A stretch of DNA of 64,000 nucleotides from NCBI GenBank assembly GCA_019925795.1, contig CM034314.1, positions 38,929,774 to 38,993,773 on the forward strand, read 5' to 3'. The translations under genes and the position numbers were made by a program. Numbering within the stretch: position 1 is the first letter of the stretch; every line of letters starts with the position of its first letter. This document shows positions 46,641-58,562 of the stretch, in pieces. The notes beneath the pieces are model-generated. The model did not search any database. It was given only the letters and a program-made list of their open reading frames with translations, and was not told the origin of the DNA. The stretch comes from Dendrobium chrysotoxum (taxonomy: Eukaryota; Streptophyta; Magnoliopsida; Asparagales; Orchidaceae).

Positions 46641-47159
46641 GCATTATAGAATGAAGGTTTAATTCCATTTATAATTAAAGTAATTTAGTAAATACTCCAT
46701 ATTAAATTTATTAAATTTAAGTAATAGTAACAAAATGAAATGAGCTCAAATTTTTAGGGATGATTCTTGAGCATATTATACATAACCCCAAAATTATTCA
46801 TGGCTATGTGAATCCAAATGAAACCTTAATTGGAGTTTTATATTTATAAGTCAAAAATTCCTTATAAATATAAAATTGACTAACTATGAATCCATAGAGA
46901 ATATTGGAGTGTGCTTTCGTAGTTTTTTAGACTATTATATAAGGGTTAGTTAGCTATTAATTGTATTCCAATCTAAGATCTAGATACTGATATGTGAATT
47001 TTCTAAAGTATAAATGTAATTAATTTTAAAAATCTTAATAAACCCTAGGAGGACTTTGGTGTTCTCAAATTGGTATGGCTAAAATACTTTTTCATCATTG
47101 AATCATGGTTCAAATTTCAAGCCAATTGGAGCTCTTTTATTCTATCAATTAGTAAACCC
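46641..47159. other. Non-coding, nothing recognised
   Basis: AT-rich sequence before the first recognisable LINE 2 coding motif. It may include the LINE 5' leader, but no ORF1 remnant is visible. Confidence 0.35.
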
Positions 47160-47189
47160 TCAATGTCTCTTCTTCCTCTAATAGTTAAA

Positions 47190-47830
47190 GCCCTTGTATG
47201 GAATTTCAGGGGTGTGGGGTCTTCTTTGTCCAGGACAAAGTGAGGAATTTATGTAGGGTTCATAATATCAATTTGCTTGTTTTAATTAAGCCTTTAATAT
47301 CTTCTACCAATATTGATTTGGTTCGTATTAAACTTGGTTTTCATTCGGCCTTTGGTAACTACACTAATAAAATTTGGATTTTTTGGGTGCATTTTTTATG
47401 TTTAGATTTATGGATTTTCCTCAAACTGTGCATACTAACATTAATTTTCTTCATTTTTTCTTGCTATATGTCTTTTGTTTATGCATCTTGTTTTAGATTT
47501 GAAAGGAAGACTCTTTGGAACCAGCATTCTTATTTTTCTTTGACTTTTAAGGCCCCTTCGATGGTGGGTGGTGATCTTAACATTGTTACTAATGCCGCAG
47601 AATGAATTATGGGTAATTCTCCTAATTTTTAAGCTAAGGAAGATTTTAATGATATGATTTTGTGTTACAACTTACATGATATTAGTTTTTCTGGGAAATT
47701 TTTTACTTAGAACAAAGGTACCATTTGGAAATGACTGGATCATATTCTTTTAAATGATTCCTGGATTTCTTCATACAAGATGACTCATATACAGCATTTA
47801 ACCAGAACCTTATCTTACCACTCTCCTTAA
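47190..47830 (+). pseudogene. LINE 2 endonuclease remnant
   Basis: The N-terminal part has a WNFRGVG-like sequence near 47200 and NINLLVLIKPLIS, corresponding to the start and the ETK-like region of the APE nuclease. GGDLNIV near 47562 is the GDFN-like motif, and LDHILLND near 47738 lies in its C-terminal part. The middle is short, with frame changes, so part is deleted or diverged. Confidence 0.75.
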
Positions 47831-50577
47831 TTGTTAAGTATTTCTTTGAATAATAGAAATATTTATCAACCTTTTAGATTTCAAAATATGTGGCTCATCG
47901 ATGAATCTTTCTTCAATGTTTTACAGAGTAACTGGCATGCTCCTCTCTTTCTATTTGATAATGTTGGGGTTATGACCAGATTATGGTTTAAAATCAGTAG
48001 ACTTAAACAAAATTTGTCTTTGTCGAATAAATATGTTTTCAAGAATATCTTCACTAGCATATTGCAAGATGAGAACAATATTGATATTGATGGTAATATT
48101 TTTATGAATAATTCTTCTTTTGAGAATTTATAAGATCTCAATAAAGCAAAGACTAATTTTTTTAAACTATGGAACAATAAGAGGCCTTTTGGAGGCCTCT
48201 TCTAAATTTCTGGTGGAGGGTGATAGAAATACCAATTTTTTTCATAATATTGCTAATCATAAAAAGGAGGTTAGTTACATTTACAAAATTACTTCTCCTA
48301 ATGGTTCTTCTATTGATGATCCCTCTTTGATCTATGATTCTAGCACTAAGTATTTTAAAAATGTTTTCAATAAAGAATTTTCTCTTAATTTGAACTTTGA
48401 TATTTCTTTTATTCCTATTATTATTTCTAAAGAGGACAATTTGTTTCTTATTATGGTTCCTTCTAAAGATGAAATTTGGCTGTCTATTAAAAGTATGAAC
48501 AATGACTTTGTGGATGGCCCTGATGGGTTCACTAGAAAATTTTTTTAGAAGTCGTGGCTTATTATTAAAGGTGATTTAGTGAATGCGGTAGTAGAATTCT
48601 TTTTGGTTAATCCTTACTCTAAATTTTTTCAGTTCAACCTCTATTTTTTTATTACCTAAGTATAATGTTAATAACTTTTGGAATGATTTTTGTCTATCCA
48701 TTTGTGTTCTTTTTTCAACAAGCTCAATGCCAAATTACTTATGGGAAGATTATCCTTATTCTTACCAAAAATTATTTCTCTAGAGCAAACTGGTTTGTTA
48801 AAGGTCGTTCAATCTTTGGCAATGTTCTCTTAGCCCAAGAATTTTTTCATGACTTGGAGGCTAATATTTCTAAGGGAAATGTTATCTTTAAAGTTGATAT
48901 CACCAAAGCTTTTGATATTATGAATTGAGATTTTCTCTACACTATGTTAAAGCTTTTTGGTTTCAATATGAATTTTATTATTCTTATTAAGAATAACATT
49001 GAGAATTATTTGTTTTTTGTTATTATCAATGGTAAGTCTCATGGTTACTTCAAATCTACTCATGGGCTTAGGCAAGAGGATCCCCTATCCCTTGACTTAT
49101 TCATCCTTACTGTGGAATATTTGTCTAGAGGCCTTAATGAGTTGTTAAGGTCTCATTTGAATCTGCAGTTCAGAACTGCTGGAGGCTTTCTTATTGCTCA
49201 TTTTAGCTTTGTAGATGATTTCATTATATTTACTAATGGCTCTATCAAAATGCTTTATAGTCTTTTAGATTTCTCAATAAATTTCAATTTACTAGTGGTT
49301 TAATTTTTAACCCTTCCAAGAGTTGCTTCATTCTGAAAAAATCAATATCCCAAAGGAGAATTACTATTATTGAAAAGAAGTTTAGTTTATCTCATAAAAA
49401 TTTACCTATGAAATATTTAGGTACTCCTCTTTATAAAGGTAAGAAGCCCTCTCACTTATTTGATGGCATTTTTACTGTCTCTCACATGAAACTTCCCACT
49501 TACGCTTTTAATTTCCTTTCATTTTGTTGAAGAATTGTGTTAATTAAACATGTATTGTCTTTTATTCATATTTATTTATTTCATACTTTATGTCCCACTT
49601 TAAATGTTTTAGCAGAATAGAGAGGTTGTTCAATAATGTTTTTTGGGGTGCTAAGGATGGCAAGCCTGCTATTTTGTGGCTTCTTGGAGTAATTTTTTAT
49701 GGTTTTTTAAGGAAGGTAGGTTAGGTTTTAAGAACTTTAATGATATGTCTCAAGCCTTTTCCCACAAGCTTTGGTATGCTTTAATATCTAAGAAAAGTTT
49801 ATGGGCTAATTTCATGGTTTCTTAATACTTTGCTAGTAAACACCCTCTCAATTATAATTTTAGACAAGGGGATTCCTTTAATTAGAGAAGGATGTATTCC
49901 ATTAAGTGGGAAACTAAGCAATTTATTCAATGGGGGATTGGGGCATGTAATATTTTCTTTTGGCAGGATAAATGGTGAGGTAATTTTTTTATAGATAATT
50001 TATTGAACATGCATTCCACTTCTTCTTGCAAAGTCAATGATTTAATTGAAGATAGGGTTTGGAATATGGATATACTTATACATTATGTCTCTAATTTTAT
50101 TGTTAATCATATCCTCAATATTCCCGTTCAGTTAGGTAATAAGGATTACATTATGTTCAGTCTTTCTAATGATAGTAAGTTTGCTCTTAAGTAGGTCTGG
50201 AATTCTATCAGGCAAGCTCATTCAATCATTGCTTTATTCGACTATTTGGCACTATAGCATTCCACTCTCTTATTCTATTCTTATGTGGACGATTTTGCAT
50301 AATTATTTGCCTATTGATTGTATTTTATTGAAAAAAATGCTTTTATATTGTTTCTAAATGCCAATGGTGTTACCATATTGAAAACCTTAATCATGTTTTT
50401 ATTCAAGGCCCTGTTGCAATACAACTGATTATATTTTGACAATATGTTTAATGCTCAATGAGTTGGTAATTATAATTCTACTCCTAATCTTCTTAAGGAG
50501 TGGTTTATTCCAACCCAAGCCATATTTAGAATGTTTTACTTATCATTATCTATTGGTTTCTTTGGAGGAGTAGGAAT
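47831..50577 (+). pseudogene. LINE 2 reverse transcriptase and linker
   Basis: EGDRNTNFFHNIANHKK near 48218 precedes the RT. RT motifs: DGPDGFTRKFF near 48512, VKGRSIFGNVLLAQEFFHDL near 48800, FKVDITKAFDIMN at 48887 (first catalytic Asp), GLRQEDPLSLDLFIL at about 49069 and FSFVDDFIIF near 49203, so the Asp pair of the YxDD-type box (FVDD) is kept. A thumb and zinc-knuckle-like region follow to 50577, where element 4 enters within WFLWR-like coding sequence. Stops and frameshifts occur throughout. Confidence 0.88.
50573..50577. other. Target-site duplication of element 4, left copy
   Basis: GGAAT adjoins the left LTR and is repeated at 60394-60398 after the right LTR. Confidence 0.93.
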
Positions 50578-52295
50578 TGAAAGTCCGTTAGGGATGTTAA
50601 GCCCTTATGAACTAGCCCGAGGCTAACGGAGAGGGGGGGGGGGGGTGAATTGGAAGTTTTAAAAATTCTTGAGCAAATCTGATTTTGAAAATCTTTTCAG
50701 ATGTTTTAAAATTATTACAATTACATGTTGATGTCGAGATGTTTAATCAAACAAAATAATAGCTTTACCCTCATGATCAGCCACAAAAAGTAAAATGCAT
50801 AAATTAAAAAGCATAACGATATAAGAAAGAACACACCAGATTTTATAGCGGTTCGGTTAACTTGACCTACGCCTACTCCCCAGAGCCTCCCCTCTAGTTA
50901 TTGCACTAAAACTATGTGACTCTCCTTCTGCTCCCACAGCAATGAGGAGAAGCATTTACAAAACTACTTTTCACCAACCCGGTGTGGCAGAGAACCCAGA
51001 CTCCATTTGCTTCCTCCTGAAGCAAGTAGAGAAGCTTACCTTCTTTCGCTTCCTCCTGAAGCAGGCAGAGAACCTTGATCTTCTTGCAGATGATCCATCC
51101 CATAGAGACACCAATGGAGAAGGGATGATGACTGGAGATGATGACTCGAATCCTTGCTTGGAGTAACCTTTGTCAACACCTCACAAACTCTCCCTCACAA
51201 GATTCTCTCTATCTCTCCCAAGCTCTTCCTCTCTCTCTCAAGAATCTTTTAGGAAAGGATAGTGGTAAAAGATTTCAACAGTAGCAACAAAAAAAACATC
51301 TTAAATAGAAGGGCTCAAAAATTGCCCTAAATTTCAACTTACCATCAAAGATTGTCCAAGACCATCCTTTGATCGTCATGTATGATTAGTGTAAATCAGC
51401 CACTTTTGGCCTTGATGATCTAATACTTATGGAAGATTAAAAGACATGGTTTTTTCTGATCATCTGGGACAATTCTGTGTTCATCTTGGATGATTAGTTT
51501 AAATCAGGAATATATTCCAACAGATAGTTTGGGACGTCCAGGAGAAAAGTCTGGACGATCTAAAGAAAATGATTTAATCATCCAGGATGATATCTCTATC
51601 ATCCTATACGATAGTTCAAAAATGCCCAATATCGTCTGACACACAGTTCGGGTCATCCAAGTGAAATACATTAGATAATAAGGATTTGTAATTAATCATC
51701 CAGGATAATCTTATGATCGTCCAAGATGATGTGATCGATTAATCAATCCTTAATTATTTTTCTTAATCACCTGGCTAATTTAGGCATGATTATAATGAAT
51801 CATCCAGCATGATACACGTATCATCCGGGATGATTAGACCAAAATACTAAAAATAAAAACATGCTTAGCTTAATCTGGCAGTTGAGATTTTTTGATTTGA
51901 GAATATCATGCTGTACGATGGGATTATCATTCAGGATGATCTGCTTAATCAGACTGATTTAACATGGTTGCCCTAATTAAGGTTTCTATTTTTAATTGAT
52001 CATCTAGGATGATATTCCTATCGTCCAGGATGATTTGAACAAAATTAAAACAGAAGCTCTAACTCACTAAAATTCTCCCCCTGAGTGTGTGTGTAAGGTT
52101 ACTTAGCTTTGGAATTCATTACATTACATTTGACTCAAGAAAGATGAAAAATTACATTGAAAAGATAGACTGACTCGATCTTGAGCAGGCTTGAATTATA
52201 ATTGATCTTGTGAACCTGAAAGGTTAGGCAATTAAATAGAAATAGAAATGTTTGATATCATCAAAATCGTAATCCTTGAATCCAAATTTGCAACA
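50578..52295 (-). repeat. Element 4 3' LTR
   Basis: On the plus strand it begins TGAAAGTCCG and ends TTGCAACA (1718 bp). A run of 13 G bases at 50633-50645 lies where the other copies have shorter runs. Hairpin modules lie at 50920-51090, the palindrome array at 51340-52040. Confidence 0.95.
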
Positions 52296-52309
52296 ATCTC
52301 CTCCTTTTT
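52296..52309 (-). other. Polypurine tract, element 4
   Basis: The minus strand reads AAAAAGGAGGAGAT and abuts the 3' LTR. Confidence 0.88.
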
Positions 52310-53728
52310 GATGATGGTAAACATTTGTTAGATGATTTCCAATTCAGCAAATAAAATATAGAGCAAGAAAAACTAAGTAATGCAAATTCTATTAGCATAG
52401 GAAACAAGTATAATAATGACCCAGAATACTAACAACACAAACTAATCCCCCTTTAGACATCTCAAAAAGGAGGAAATAAAAAATACACAGAAGAACATAA
52501 AATACAGTTAAAAAATATCAAAGAAAAAACACAAAATAAAATGAGGAAACAATAACAAAAACCAAAATAGGAAATTTTTTTTAATCGATCTGCTCCAGGA
52601 AATTAGAAATTTTTTCCTTAATTTTCAATTCAAAAGACAATAAGAAGACATCGACAGTCTGAAATAAAAAAAAGTTGGAAAATCAATTTTCGTAACTCCT
52701 ACCTCAGACACCTTACAGGTTCAAATTACTTTCAAACAAAAATATAATTTAGAATAAAAGAAATTAAATTTGAAAAGAGATTATTTTAAGCCTCATTCCA
52801 GAAAAATATCTGATAAAATAGTATTACAAAGTAAGAAATCAGACATCATGATTTTCAATCTCAAGTTTTTGAAAATATTAAGTGGCACAAGAATTTTTCT
52901 AAGATATTTAAATATCAGAAAGGGAAGAAAGCTTATTACTTTGTAGGCTCAGTTTGTGTCACTTTTTCAATTTATTTGGTGCACTTTACACATCTTTTGA
53001 TTTTTGGAACACTTTGTGTATCTTTCCAATTGTTGGCGTCATTGCGCATCTTTTGTTCTTTGGGCCCCTTTTGTACCTTTTTTTTTGCAAGCTTGCTTCC
53101 TTTCATAATCTTTAAAGAATCTCAGTTATGAGATTACCTACCAGATATAAGAGAAGAAAAACTTACTCTCTATAATAAGGAGGTCTTATTCATAGAACAA
53201 AATCATACTTCATATAATAAGTGCAATCACTTGATTAAGAAAAGCATAACAATGATTCAATGCTTTGAAAACACTATTTATATGAGATAGATTATTGTAG
53301 GAAGATAAAATAGATCTCTATTTTAAAAACTAACTTTTTAATTTTTAAAATGATTTTTATCCAAAATGAACAATACACCATTAAAGGAGTTAGAGGAAGA
53401 AAAACAATCATCAGTGTTTCTTCCCTTTAACTGTTTTAGAGAAGTCCATCACTTCTTACAAGCTTCTAAACATAAATAAGGCAAAAACTCTCATTTTGAA
53501 ATCAAGTTTGTCAGCAATTGTGAGCAGTGATCGAATTCTAAAGAAAATAAATAATAAATCAACAACAGCAGGAAAGTGCATAAAAAGAAATAGCAAACTT
53601 AGGTAGATAATAACAACAAAGAAAAATAGTAGAGTATAAAAACAAAAATAAAGAAACAGATAATCAAATCAAATAAAAACAAAAGAAAAATAAAAAATAG
53701 AAACTTCAAAAATTAGTAATCATCAAAT
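52310..53728 (-). other. Element 4 3' non-coding tract with deletion
   Basis: 52310-52600 resembles the end of the internal region of element 3 (after its third ORF). From about 52700 to 53728 it resembles 33976-35050. What lies between these in element 3 (about 1.8 kb with the palindromes and third ORF) is absent. Confidence 0.65.
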
Positions 53729-55430
53729 TCATGCATTTATGTCAATCACACCTAATTTGGTCCTTAAAATGCTGATTGAGTCAAATAGTAAAGATGTCAG
53801 CTAGTTGGTTTTCAGTTGCTACATGGTGTAGCTCAATGTCTCCTTTGGTAATATGGTCCCTAATAAAGTAATGCCTTATATCAATGCATTTGGTTCTTGA
53901 ATGTTGGATAGGATTCTTAGAGATGAAGATGGCACTATTGTTATCACATAGAACTGAAATTGTGCCAACAGGTAATCCTAAATCCAAGATTTGTTGCTTC
54001 AACCTAAGAACTTGGGCCACACAACTTCCTAAGGCAATATACTTAGCTTCAGTAGTGGAAAGTACAATAAAGTTTTATTTTCTATTGGACCAGGAGACTA
54101 AAGATTGTCTTATAAATTGGCAAGTTCCAGAAGTGCTCTTTCTATCCACCTTACACCCTGCAAAATCAGAATCAAAATATATGATAATTTCAAAAAAAGT
54201 GCTATGTCTAGGATACCAGATTCTTAAGTTTGGGGTCCCTAAGAGATATCTAAAAATTCTCTTAACTACAATCAAGTGGGATTCTTTAGGATCAGCTTGA
54301 AATCTAGCACAAAGAAAAACACTAAACATTATACCAAGTCAGCTAGCAGTCAAGTCAAGTAGTGATCCAATTATACCTCTATACTTTTTTTGATCAACAG
54401 ATTTTTCATTTGAATCCTTATCTAACTGAACAGTGGAGCTCATGGGAGTGTTTATTGGCTTGGCTTTATCCATTTCATATTTCTTCAAGATTTCCTTAAT
54501 GTTCATTGATTTATTGAGAAAAGTTTCATCATCCATCTGCCTTTTGCTAAACCCCAAAAAGTAAGACAATTCTCTCATCATACTCATCTTAAACTCTTTA
54601 CTCATTATTTTAGAAAAATTATCACATAAATTTTAATCAGAAGACCCAAAAAGTATATAATCCACATAGATCTGAATAATGAGTTAATCATCTCCTACTT
54701 TTCTTAGAAAAAGGGTTGTGTCTACGCTCCCCTTAAGAAACTCTCTTTTTAGTAGGAATGTGCTAAGCCCCTCATACCAGGCTCTGGGTGCCTATTTCAA
54801 TCCATATAATGCCTTTTCTAATTTGCAAACATGATTTGGATTTTGGGAACTCTCAAAACATGGGGGTTGCTCTACAAAGACATCTTCTTTTATTACCCCA
54901 TTTAAAAAGGCACTCTTGACATCCATTTGAAAAAGCTTAAATCCCTTATAACAGATAAAGGCTAGTAGCACTCTAATGGCTTCCAATCTAGCTACAGGAG
55001 AAAAGGTCTTCTTAAACTCAATCCCTTTTATTTGGTTGTACCCTTATCCATCAATCTATCCTTATTCCTAACCACCACACCAGAATCATTCATTTTATTC
55101 TAAAAGACCCATTTGGTTCCCACTACACTTTGATTCTTAGGTCTTTCTACTAACTCCAATATATTATTCCTTACAAATTGGTTAAGTTCTTCTTATATAG
55201 CTAAGATCCAAAATTTATCAGAAAGGGCTTAATTGATATTGGTGGGTTCAGTCATTGAGATAAAGGCAGAATAGTTTACTTCCTTCCTAAGTCCATACCT
55301 AGTTTTAACACCTTTAGAAGGGTCACCTAAGATTAGTTCCTTAGGATGACTCAAAGAATATCTCCAATCACTAGGCAAAGTATTTTCAGGTTCTACCCTT
55401 TCCTCTAGATTTGTAGTTTCTACCCTTTAG
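53729..55430 (-). pseudogene. Copia RT and RNase H, element 4
   Basis: RT: FQMDVKSAFLNG at about 54920 is open; the catalytic box near 54660 reads IYVDYIL, so the second Asp of YVDD is Tyr. SYFLGFSKRQMDDETFLN and KYEMDKAKPINTPMS follow. RNase H: DSDFAGCKVDRKSTSGTCQF near 54150, then CDNNSAIFISKNPIQHSRTK and IDIRHYFIRDHITKGDIELH (53781-54020). The stop is at 53729-53731 after IDINA. Several frame breaks. Confidence 0.9.
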
Positions 55431-55438
55431 GTAATCTC

Positions 55439-56416
55439 TCATCTTTCATCTTCTTCCTCAGCTTTAGACTCCTTAGGATCAAATTTATCAAACACCACAT
55501 GAGTAGTCTCCTCCACCACCAATGTCCTCTTATTAAACACCCTAAAGGATTTCCTCACACTTGAATATCCTAAGAATACTCTTTCATCAGATTTTGGGTT
55601 AAATTTTCCTAAGGATGATTTTCCATTGTTAAGAATTAAGACCTTACAGCCAAAGACATGGAGGTGGTACAAGTTTGGAGTTCTACCCTTAATGATCTCA
55701 TAGGGAGTCTTATTCAGTTTGGATTTAACATTCACCCTATTTAACACATAACAGGCTGTGTTCACTGCTTCTGCCCATAAGTATTTTGGAAGTGAATACT
55801 CAACAAGTATGGCTCTAACAGCTTCCACTAAGGTCCTATTCTTTCTTTCAATGTCCCTGTTCTGCTGAGGGGTCCTAGGAACTGAAAACTTGTGGCTAAT
55901 CCCTTGCTTCTCACAGAAGGTTCCAAATCTCACATTTTTAAACTCTCCACCATGATCACTATAGATGTTCAAGATCTCATAACCTAACTTCTTCTGAAAT
56001 CAAGTGGAGAAATATTTAAATTCATCAAATGACTCGATTTTATGTGACAGAAATTTAATCCAAGTGAACCTCGAGTAGTCATCAACAATCACAAATCCAT
56101 AGAATTTTTCCCCTAAGCTGATAGTGCTAATGGGTCCAAATACATCCATGTGAAGGACTTCTAAAGGTCTAGAGGTACTGATGTCCTTAATGGAGTGGAA
56201 AATGGATTGGACTTGCTTCCCTAGTTGACAGGCATCGCACAGGTGGTCCTTAGTGAACTTAAGCTTGGGGACACCTCTAACTAAGTCTTTTTGGGTTACT
56301 CTTCTAAGGGTTTTCATACTACCATTACATAACCTCCTATAACATAGCCAAGACTCATCAGTAGCAGTTTTTAAGCGGAATGGTGCAGCATACTTAATCT
56401 TATTTAAATGAAGCAT
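55439..56416 (-). pseudogene. Copia integrase, element 4 (catalytic triad kept)
   Basis: Two long open parts, 56416-56000 and 55972-55439, are separated only by a short break. The zinc region keeps DHLCDAC but reads CYRRLCNGSM, losing both His positions. The core keeps IVDDYSRFTW, YSDHGGEF and IERKNRTLVE, i.e. all three acidic residues. The C-terminal part has TPYEIIKGRTPNLYHLHVFG and VEETTHVVFD. In an active element it inserts cDNA into the genome. Confidence 0.92.
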
Positions 56417-56499
56417 ATAAACATTGTTGATCCTCTTGCCCTACAAAATAGTATTATTATTTAAGTTGATAATGCAAGTGTTTGCCAGGAACTTTATGT

Positions 56500-56715
56500 T
56501 GAACCCTTCATCACAGAGTTAATTGAAACTAAGTAAGTTGTGTTTCAGTCCATCTACAAGTGAAATATTTTCAATTAAAAGGTTCTTGGAGTTTCCGATT
56601 ATACCTGCGCCCACCACTTTCCTGGTGGTATTGTCTCCAAGAGTAACCTTGCCTCCAGTGAAATGAATTAATTTGTATCTCCAGTTATATGCCCTGAGCA
56701 TCCACTGTCCAAGTA
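56500..56715 (-). pseudogene. Copia aspartic protease, element 4
   Basis: The active-site block reads YLDSGCSGHITGD (56715 downward), the only copy in the window with the usual Asp-Ser-Gly. After a stop and a short deletion (the ARVG part is missing), GGKVTLGDNTTRKVVGAGII and GLKHNLLS follow. Confidence 0.87.
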
Positions 56716-56739
56716 TCACATGCTCTCATCAGATTTAGG

Positions 56740-58504
56740 AACCCACACAAGTTTGGCTTCCTTCTTATGAAAATAAGAATACAATGCATGAATATTATGT
56801 TGTGAATTATGCAATTTGGGCCTCCACACCCAATATGTACTATAATGAATAGTGCAGATGTGGGAGATATGTCCTAACATTCTATAAGAGAAACATCTAA
56901 TGCCCAGAAAAGGGTTAACTAATCTACGTGGGTGATAGTGCCTCTTCCTAGATTTAGATGATGGATGTTTTGATGATTGTGTATAAAATTTTGCAAGTGA
57001 TGGAGGTTGCTTATTTTTCATAAGAGCAGTTAATTTAGCATCAAACAATTTATTTGAACTATCAAGAATTGATTTTTTTCTTCCTAATGCATGCTCCCTA
57101 CTCTGAACATTGAATGCATGAGTTTCTAATTCCTTGAATGCAACTTCTAACTCAATATGGATACCTTCAATGAATCATGCTCAACAGTCAATTCAAAATG
57201 CTTTTTATTTAACTCATCAAATTCAATAAGTAATGACATGTGATTGCTATCTAATGTAGAATGATCCTTAAGCAAAACTTCATACTCTTTTTGCAGGTTC
57301 AAGAATTCCAATTTCAGGCTAGCATACATTTTCTTAAGTTTCCTCTATGATGAATGGATTTTCTCATAAACTTCAAGTAATTAATCATAGGTTAGTTTGC
57401 ATAGCCCTTATTGGTCAGACTGACCATGACGTTCATCATCCACCAAACACAAGTTTGTAGTCTCCTCTTCAGCTTCAGTCTTAGAGGAGTCAGATGTAGA
57501 ATCCACTCAGAAAGTCTTTTAAATCATTTTCTTATCCTTTCTGAACTTGGGCTTCTCTTCACCGTTCTCCTTACTTGGGTGAGCCTTAAAGGTAGGATAA
57601 TCAACTTTTATATGTCCTGGCTTCCTGTATTCAAAATAAACTATATCAGAAGAACCTTTAAAATTTTTACTATTTTTATCTTTATTTCATTTCTGATAGT
57701 TCTTGTGTTTCTTCCTTAGAAAGCTTTTGAATTTCGTAGTGATTATGACAATATCATCACTTTTAGATCCTGAAGATCTTGAATCAGAATCATTAGCCTT
57801 CAAGGCTACAGTTTTCTCTTTCTTCTTCTCACCTACATCAAGCTGCCTTTGGTTCACTCCTTGCTTGTAAGCAATTACTGATCCAAGTAAGTTATCAATA
57901 GAATAAATGTTTAGATCCTTGGATTCAGTGATAGCAGTTATTTTGGCATCATAGGAAGAAGGCAAACATCCCAGAATTTTGTTAACTTTCCAAAGTCAGT
58001 GAGTTCTCTTCCTAATGCTTCTAGGGAGGTAATAATTTCTGTAAACCTAGTATACATTTTAGATATTGACTCACTTGGTTTCATGTGAAAGAGTTCATAG
58101 TCATGAAGTAGGATGTTCAACCTAGATTGCTTAACTTCTGATGTGCCTTCATAAGTATTGTATAATATATCCCACATTTCTTTACCCATTGTGCAAATAG
58201 AGACACACATGTAAATCTCAGATTTTAATACAAAAAAAAAAATAGTTTAAGCATTTTGCATTCAGTTGTGCTAAATCTTGATCATCAACCATCCATTCAT
58301 TAAAAGGAAGTTTAGTTTTAATGCCATAAATTATTCTAAATGGTGTAGAGTATCCATCTTTAACAAGCATCCACATGCGATAATCTATAGATTGTAAAAA
58401 GGTGGACATTCGAGTTTTTAAAAATTAAAGTGTATATTATCAAATGAGGCTGGTCTAGTAATGGAATACCCTTCTGTGGTGTTTCTATTTCCAAAGTTAG
58501 CCAT
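56740..58504 (-). pseudogene. Copia gag, element 4
   Basis: It starts MANFGNRNTTEGYSITRPAS at 58504. Open parts at 58409-58218, 58210-57938 (SRLNILLHDYELFHMKPSES) and 57965-57687 lie in different frames. The zinc knuckle reads FEYRKPGHIKVDYP, with Cys replaced by Tyr. A heptad-like stretch near 57329-57147 and a second Cys-box region near 56900 precede protease. Confidence 0.87.
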
Positions 58505-58545
58505 GAATCAAATTGAAAAGTTTTTCAAAACTTGATTTTATTAAT

Positions 58546-58560
58546 CCCGCTCTGATACCA
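58546..58560 (-). other. Primer-binding site, element 4
   Basis: The minus strand reads TGGTATCAGAGCGGG, two bases from the LTR end. Confidence 0.95.
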
Positions 58561-58562
58561 CT

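Noticed and set aside
50633..50645. Run of 13 G bases as a functional element
   Set aside because: The other LTR copies have 4-6 G bases here, so it is most simply slippage or a sequencing effect.
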